From Dromaius novaehollandiae (lineage: Eukaryota > Chordata > Aves > Casuariiformes > Dromaiidae), in the NCBI RefSeq assembly GCF_036370855.1, contig NC_088101.1, positions 69,728,559-69,792,558 on the forward strand: a DNA stretch of 64,000 nucleotides, read 5' to 3'. The notes beneath the pieces are model-generated. The model searched no databases. It was not told where the DNA came from and saw nothing but the letters and a program-made list of their open reading frames with translations. This document shows positions 58,421-64,000 of this stretch, piece after piece (the stretch's first letter is position 1; every line of letters starts with the position of its first letter). Both the position numbers and the translations under genes were made by a program.

Positions 58421-60939
58421 GCATAGATCCTAATGAAAAGCTGCAAGAAAAAAATGATTTAAAACTTCTGGAAGTCTGTAGAAAAAAAAGATTTTGTGAA
58501 GAAACATTTCCGTATTTCTAATAAATACATGATGAAAACTAGTTTACAGAATGAAAAGGGTTTTTTTGTGTAAAAAAACATTTAATATTTAAAACTGGAT
58601 GTCTGGACAGAACAAAACCCAAGTGGATCAACTTTTCCAAAATAACCATCTCCAAAGAATTGATTTTGTTTATTAGTCTTGGCAGTGCCATCATCTCATC
58701 TCTTTACTCAGACTGACGGAGAGCTTTTGGGCCGATGGCCCTTTCTGCAGTCAGCTCCCACGGCTAAAGCAGTTCTCCCTCACTCTACGCAGCTAGACTG
58801 CTGTTATTCATTCTCCGTATTTATCCTCGTGATTAGATCATCTGTTCATAACTTTGTTTTGTTGCTACTGCAGCCACCTCTGCAGGCTTTACAACGCCTA
58901 TTTCACTGCTTTTCAACACATCCTTCCTTGACTATCATTTATATGATAAAACTTCTACTTGACTGTCTCCATTGGCTGGTTTTTGATTTTGGCCTCTGTT
59001 CCAAGCATCTCATCTCTGCTCAGTGGGGTATGACTTGTCTTCTTTTTACTATTCTACCCATGAATCTTCGCTTCCTTAATGAAATCTGCAATCTCTTCAT
59101 AAACTTCTCACAGTACTTTTATTCCCTTTCCACCTTTCTCACTGTAAGCAGCTTCCCATCTGAGTGTGCAAACTACTTACTCTGTTATCAAATCATTCTC
59201 CTTAAGCTCACTTCTCTTAAACACTTTTAGGTGTCAAAATGCTATTGTCTTTTTCATCTCTCTCTGCTAAAACATAACATATCTTAATCTGGAAAACTAA
59301 AATGGACAAGTGTGAATTGTATTACTGAGTAATACTCGAAAATGTATGGAATAGATGGGAAATACATGTTTTGAATGGGAAGAGGTACTCTCATAGATTA
59401 AACAGGAGTTAAAGTAACTTAAAAATTACAAATGATCTTGATTCTTATTGCTTCGTATTTCTCAAAACAGTTACACCTGCCAAAATAAAAATCAGGAAAA
59501 AATAATTCAACTCTAGACAGGATAATCCAATATATACTTCTTTTTTTTAGTACTATCTAAGATAGAAAAGAATAATGTTATTTTGAATAATAGTCATTGG
59601 CAAAAGTGAATGTTTCATTTAATTTTATACCTGTGTTGAATATATTACCTGTCTGTAAACTCAAATCTTATTTTTAATAAATGCAAAATTATATAATTAA
59701 AATACACTATTTCCACACATTAAAACATTTCATGAAATTGTAAACAAATTGTTATAAAATACATATTGCATCCAAAACCAGAAACAATTTTAAGCTGCTT
59801 ATTGCAAAACGCTATGTTTTTACTAAACAACTTGATACTGTATTTTAAAGGAACAATTTTTTTCCTGTGGAATGCTTTTAGTAATCTACTAAAACCACAG
59901 TTCCCTTGGTATTATTACCTAACAAAGTTTAGCATTGTTTCCCTGTTGCATAAATTTAATTTTTTGATTTTTTATTACCGTCTGAGTGCAATCATTTCTA
60001 AAAGTCATTTATTTTAAGTAAAATGTCTCTTACAGAATACAGAATAGTGTCAACTACTACAATCTTCAGCAAGTAAGTATATGCTAGATGCAGTTTTATA
60101 ACACCAAAGGTGTAAATACAGCAAAAAAAGAATCAAGGAGAATTCTTTTAATATTCCCTTTTACTTCTGAAAGTAATTTGTAGCAACAATTGCAGCAGCT
60201 AGTTGTAGCAAACAGATCAAGAACAAGAAATGCCGCCTGTTTTCTTTTTGCTCACTCTTGCAATGTCTGAGAAGAGTGCCATCAAAACATCCTTGGAAAT
60301 TCAGGTGATATTTTAAGGTAGTAAGTTTTCAGAGAACTAGAGAAATTTGGCTTTGAAAAAACTGCAAAAAACTTTGCTCTAAAAGCAGATGTGGATTCTG
60401 TCTCTTAATGACTTTGCAAGCAAAACCTGTATCTTTTCCAAGGCTAGCGCTTTTTCTCAGAATCTAATTTTTAGGTTGCTCCTCTGAATCCAGGGAAGGG
60501 AAAAGTCCCACTTTTTATGACTGCCTAACACAGAAGAGAAGAGAAAATGCTATTTAATTTCTGCTTACGCAGTGAAGTTCTGCACTTTACACTCCTCTGC
60601 AGCTAGGAAATTATTTGACAGTAACACCCAGAAAAAAAAAGTAACACTTCCACATGCGAGTTCTAGTAGAACACAAATGTATAAATTCTCTGCTGAAAGC
60701 TACCTCTCAGTCAGCTTTAATTCAACAAATAATATAACATCTTTCCAACATTTTTCCATAAGTGTTATTTTCCAAGCAAAATCATGTCTTTTGGCAGTAT
60801 GTTTTAATTACAAAATGTCTGACACTACATTGCATTTGCATATCTTCTCTTTAAGTATCTATTGAAAAAAATGAGACTTTGTTACAAGGAATTAATAGAT
60901 ATTTTGTTTCTGTTAGAAATTTGTTTTATCCAGGTTCAC

Positions 60940-61070
60940 CTGTAAATAGCAGAGGCTGGATAAGATCCTGTGTCATAGCTGACCCTCACTCTACCACGGT
61001 ACAGCTCTACTGCTATATGATCTTTATCGCCTTTGTACAGCAGGATCCCACTGTCTTCATCTGTGGCAAT
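60940..61070 (-). CDS. SLIT2: SLIT2 exon: laminin G, first half
   Basis: This 131-bp exon, missed by simple ORF calling because it has no Met in frame, follows the acceptor TTAAAACTAG. It encodes [35 protein letters not shown] and SYPASAIY, plus two bases of Ser. GILLYKG and the VELYRGRV strand are classic laminin G sequence. The donor is ACAG|GTGAAC. Phase 0 start and 2-base end match both neighbours exactly. Confidence 0.97.
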
Positions 61071-61306
61071 CTAGTTTTAAAAAAAAAAAAGAAACACTTA
61101 GAAAGTAACTAAAAATAAATATTAGATTAAAATGCTGTATTAAGTGAATCTCTGCATTTACTGATATAATCTATTACTTCACTATAAAATTCTTGTAAAG
61201 AGTGTAAAGCTCTTTAAGTGAGCCACTGATAACTTTAGCTACTTCTCCACACTATGAAGAGACACTGATATGTTTTTGCAGATCAGAATGTGCAATGCAA
61301 TTTTAC
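61071..61306 (-). other. SLIT2: SLIT2 short intron (236 bp)
   Basis: Donor CAG|GTAAAA and an acceptor preceded by a T-rich tract. No other feature. Confidence 0.9.
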
Positions 61307-61547
61307 CTGCAGAGTGATGTTGGTCTGGGGGCGTATCTTAGCTGAAGGGATTTGCAGATAGGATTCCTTGTTCACAAAGTTTATACTGATCAGCTTTTCA
61401 CACTTCTCACCCTGGTAGCCTGATAAACACTGACATCTTGGTTCACTTTCTTTTATGATACACTGGGCTCCATTTTGACATTCATAATTATCACAAGGGC
61501 TGGTGCGAGGTAGAACCATTGGTGGTGAAAACTCACAAAACAGGCCG
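61307..61547 (-). CDS. SLIT2: SLIT2 exon: end of EGF-like 5, cleavage linker, EGF-like 6, start of laminin G
   Basis: This 241-bp exon follows the acceptor GTATTTAG. It encodes [14 protein letters not shown], then [15 protein letters not shown] and [13 protein letters not shown] (EGF 6), then [20 protein letters not shown] and a stretch ending NITLQ, which starts laminin G. The [10 protein letters not shown] linker is where human SLIT2 is reported to be cut into the SLIT2-N and SLIT2-C fragments. The Arg-Thr junction is at 61,505/61,504. NIT is a potential N-glycosylation site. Confidence 0.97.
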
Positions 61548-61642
61548 CTAAATACAAACAGAAAAATGAGTATTTCCAAGAAAATTGTGACTTTGACATA
61601 AGGAAGCCATATGTGTTGGTACTATCTTCAGATCTTTCTCAC
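61548..61642 (-). other. SLIT2: SLIT2 very short intron (95 bp)
   Basis: GT at 61,642-61,641 and AG at 61,549-61,548 bound a 95-bp intron between the two EGF-5 exons. It is near the lower end for vertebrate introns. Confidence 0.93.
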
Positions 61643-61780
61643 CTGTATCCTTCTGGGCAAACACATGTATATCCATTAACCGCATCGGTACACTGTGCTC
61701 CGTTTTTACATTTGTTGTCCTGGCAGTCATCAAAGTCAATATCGCAATGGTCACCTACGTATCCAGGTGTGCAATCACAT
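61643..61780 (-). CDS. SLIT2: SLIT2 exon: end of EGF-like 4 and most of EGF-like 5
   Basis: This 138-bp exon follows the acceptor CCTGTTTCATAG. It encodes [30 protein letters not shown] and [15 protein letters not shown], plus two bases of Ser. DIDFDDC together with TDAVNGYTC fits the calcium-binding EGF consensus. The donor is ACAG|GTGAGA. Confidence 0.97.
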
Positions 61781-63661
61781 CTATGAAACAGGAAAGCAAG
61801 TGGAATAGCACAGTGCCTTTTTACCATACAGCATACTTTTGACAAAGTTAAGGAACTCCTGAATTGTTTAAAATACAAGGAAAAAAATCTCTTCTAATAT
61901 AGTTAAAATTAGAGACTGTAATACAATGCATTACTGGGACTGAGTGTGTAGAGACTGTATGTAGCTCAATCATGTTATTATATGGGGAATCTACAATTGT
62001 AATGAATACAGGTTTGCCTTTTACACATGCTTACTCATTATCTGACATTATATCAAATATTTGTGGTTTAAATCTAGAGAGCCCTCATGAATCATTTTGA
62101 CAGTTCTTCTTGGAATTTATGAGTAATGCAGAACACTAAAAATAAGCAATATACTCAGCTGCTGAAACCCAGACAAATAATCCACTGGAGGATATTTTCT
62201 TTGTAAATTACCGAACAACTATGAATGGACCGACACTCCATTTATAAAGTATAGAGGTTAAACATACATTTTTTTCCCTTAAACTTCAACCATCAGGATT
62301 CACTATAAATAGCTTCATGGCTACGAGCTATTCTGTGAACGAATGGAAGTCTCAAAACAAACCCTTTAACCCCCTGCCTCCCAAAAGAAAAAGGACTGAA
62401 CTGTGTATCCTCAAACTAGTATGTAAAGTTGGTTTTCTTTCCATGCAACTCTGACTGTTAATGCCAGTGGCATTTCTGCAAGGAATTCTCATATATTAGA
62501 CTGAGTGAATGCTCAGAACTCTGTGAAAAATGAATGGAAAAGATGACAAATCCATGCATTCATATAATTTTTTTTTTATTAAGACATATATAATTGATTT
62601 CATTAGACCTTGTGATTCCTGTCTTGGTTTTGTTTCCTTTAATATCTAAAACTTGTTCTAAAGTACCAAGAGTGATTTTAAATAGCTGCAAAACTTTAAA
62701 GTATATGAGTAAGAAAAGGGAAAAGGAATATAAAGCACACTGTTAAAAAGCTGACTAAGTGAGATACATGCTTGAAGTTACTGCATGTGTTATTTTATGA
62801 TTTAAAATCTCAAAAAGTAACATGGCAGACTTATGAACTAGCAATAAAGTATAAGATGCCAAATTAGTTTTACTGAAGTAACATGAAGAAAATAAACATA
62901 ATGCACAACAATTTTCATCCAGTAAGTCTGAAATGTGTTCCAGTTGAAAACTAGCAACTGCATGTTCATTTGAATATTACATATATTTGAATAATTTTTG
63001 TCACATTTTAAGTAATGTTCAAATTTAGAAGTAGTAGGAATGATAATAGATAACCTAGGTCTGGCATAAGAGCACACCTCACATAAAATAGGTGCTTACG
63101 GCAACAGTTTAAAGCTGCAGGTTTCCTAAATTTACTAGCCTAAAGTCTATTAAAAACACTTTAAACTGTTTCTTTATCAGGATATCTTTACCAGTTATAA
63201 TAAGAATATTGTGTAATTGAGGATTAGTTGTCCTGGGGGATGAATGTCTTTATTTTATATCTTCTAATGTGCATTACTAATAATCTCTTTTGCAATTACT
63301 ATTCAGAAAAGAGTATAATAATCCCACTTCAATTAAATGTACTTATTTTCCTGCAGTCCAAGTTACCAAAAGTATGTTGTATAGACTGGCACAGAGACTA
63401 AACTCTCTACTTTTCTTAGCTCCTATTTAAAATCTGATTGGAATTGATAAGGATCTGTTAATTCAGTAAGAAACACTTAAGCAATAATGTAGATCTACAT
63501 GAAAACAAGCAGGCCTATTCTGCCAAGATATTTGATAATGACTGAAATTAGTATTTCGAAAATAGAACTGACTTCTACTAAAACAAAAGCCAACAAACTG
63601 GAGCAGGATAAAGAAATAGAAATTTAGACACAGTTGGACTGTGACAATATTTTAGACTTAC
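61781..63661 (-). other. SLIT2: SLIT2 intron (1,881 bp)
   Basis: AT-rich intronic sequence with no supported gene, RNA or recognised repeat. The minus-strand frame at 62,838-63,077 is not protein-like. Confidence 0.8.
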
Positions 63662-63755
63662 TTGTATCCTTTGGGTGTCAAGATACACTTTGAGTCATGC
63701 TGGCAAGGATTCAGGTCTTGAGCACAGAAATCTAGTTTCTCCTCACAGAGCTCAC
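63662..63755 (-). CDS. SLIT2: SLIT2 exon: end of EGF-like 3 and EGF-like 4
   Basis: This 94-bp exon follows the acceptor TTGCATTTCAG. It completes a Gly codon, then encodes [30 protein letters not shown] and two bases of Lys. The donor is ACAA|GTAAGT. ELCEE closes EGF 3, and the [15 protein letters not shown] spacing opens EGF 4. Too short and Met-less to appear as an isolated ORF. Confidence 0.96.
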
Positions 63756-64000
63756 CTGAAATGCAATGAACATTGTTAGCTCAGTGGCAATACCACAGTG
63801 ACCTAAAAACAGCTATTTCTATTTTAAAAGTAATTGTTATGGCTTGAATTGCTAATGCTAAAAAATCCATACTTCATTATGTAATAATAAATACTATTAT
63901 TTTAATTTTTGTTGGTACCCCTTTATAAAAGAAAATTTCCTCAATTCTGTCAGCCAAGTATCCATGGGTATAAATGACAATTTTGCAATAAAATATTTTT
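63756..64000 (-). other. SLIT2: SLIT2 intron, cut by window end
   Basis: Intron 5' of the first SLIT2 exon seen here; its donor and the preceding exon lie past base 64,000. Confidence 0.9.

Larger units (their letters stand above)
56475..60939 (-). other. SLIT2: SLIT2 intron (4,465 bp)
   Basis: Contains a (GT)n/(GC) alternating tract at 56,893-56,953, a pair of related segments with CCCATTGGGGAAT at 57,258-57,302 and 58,377-58,420, and a 183-codon + strand open frame at 58,679-59,230 with no recognisable domain. No gene is established within it. Confidence 0.7.
44928..64000 (-). other. SLIT2: SLIT2 gene, 3' part (eight terminal coding exons)
   Basis: SLIT2 is a large secreted glycoprotein that binds ROBO receptors and heparan sulfate and repels axons and migrating cells. 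The window holds the last 499 complete residues. In order they are EGF-like 4, EGF-like 5, the linker with the proteolytic site, EGF-like 6, laminin G, EGF-like 7-9 and the C-terminal cystine knot. The N-terminal LRR blocks that bind ROBO are encoded beyond base 64,000. Sequences such as [60 protein letters not shown] and [20 protein letters not shown] identify SLIT2 rather than SLIT1 or SLIT3. All phases agree across the seven introns. I saw no truncation or frameshift. Confidence 0.97.

Noticed and set aside
46512-64000. miR-218 hairpin within SLIT2
   Set aside because: The known miR-218 locus is in an earlier SLIT2 intron among the LRR exons. No matching hairpin was seen in the introns present here.

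Overview
The window is vertebrate nuclear DNA, most likely from a bird. It has small multi-exon genes with GT-AG introns, one CpG-island promoter, few interspersed repeats, an old avian-type CR1 LINE fragment and scattered short microsatellites. No bacterial, phage or organellar features were seen. The species call is an inference from architecture and repeats.

Layout. Bases 1-4,600 (+ strand) hold the last coding exon of KCNIP4 (Kv channel-interacting protein 4), only 15 codons, with its presumed 3' UTR. Facing it tail to tail on the minus strand is PACRGL (parkin co-regulated gene-like). Seven coding exons lie between 16,274 and 6,054, and a CpG-island promoter lies at about 19.5-20.4 kb. 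Bases 20.4-44.9 kb are a gene-poor spacer. From 64.0 to 44.9 kb on the minus strand lie the last eight coding exons of SLIT2. They encode EGF-like repeats 4-6, the laminin G domain, EGF-like repeats 7-9 and the C-terminal cystine knot. The upstream SLIT2 exons (LRRs, EGF 1-3) are outside the window.

The order SLIT2-PACRGL-KCNIP4, with KCNIP4 in the opposite orientation, matches the human 4p15.31 locus as I recall it, so the region is conserved synteny. Every splice junction given below was read directly, and reading phases match across all joined exons except at the PACRGL 5' end, where the upstream exon was not identified. The three genes have unrelated jobs: K+ channel modulation, a cilium/microtubule-associated family, and secreted axon guidance.

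I found no new enzyme system or mobile island. The points most worth following are the unresolved PACRGL N terminus, a near-palindromic pair of opposed splice donors and a G-quadruplex hexanucleotide repeat in the PACRGL CpG island, an exon-like open segment at 18.0 kb, an (AT)n tract beside a SLIT2 donor, and the close convergent 3' ends of KCNIP4 and PACRGL.
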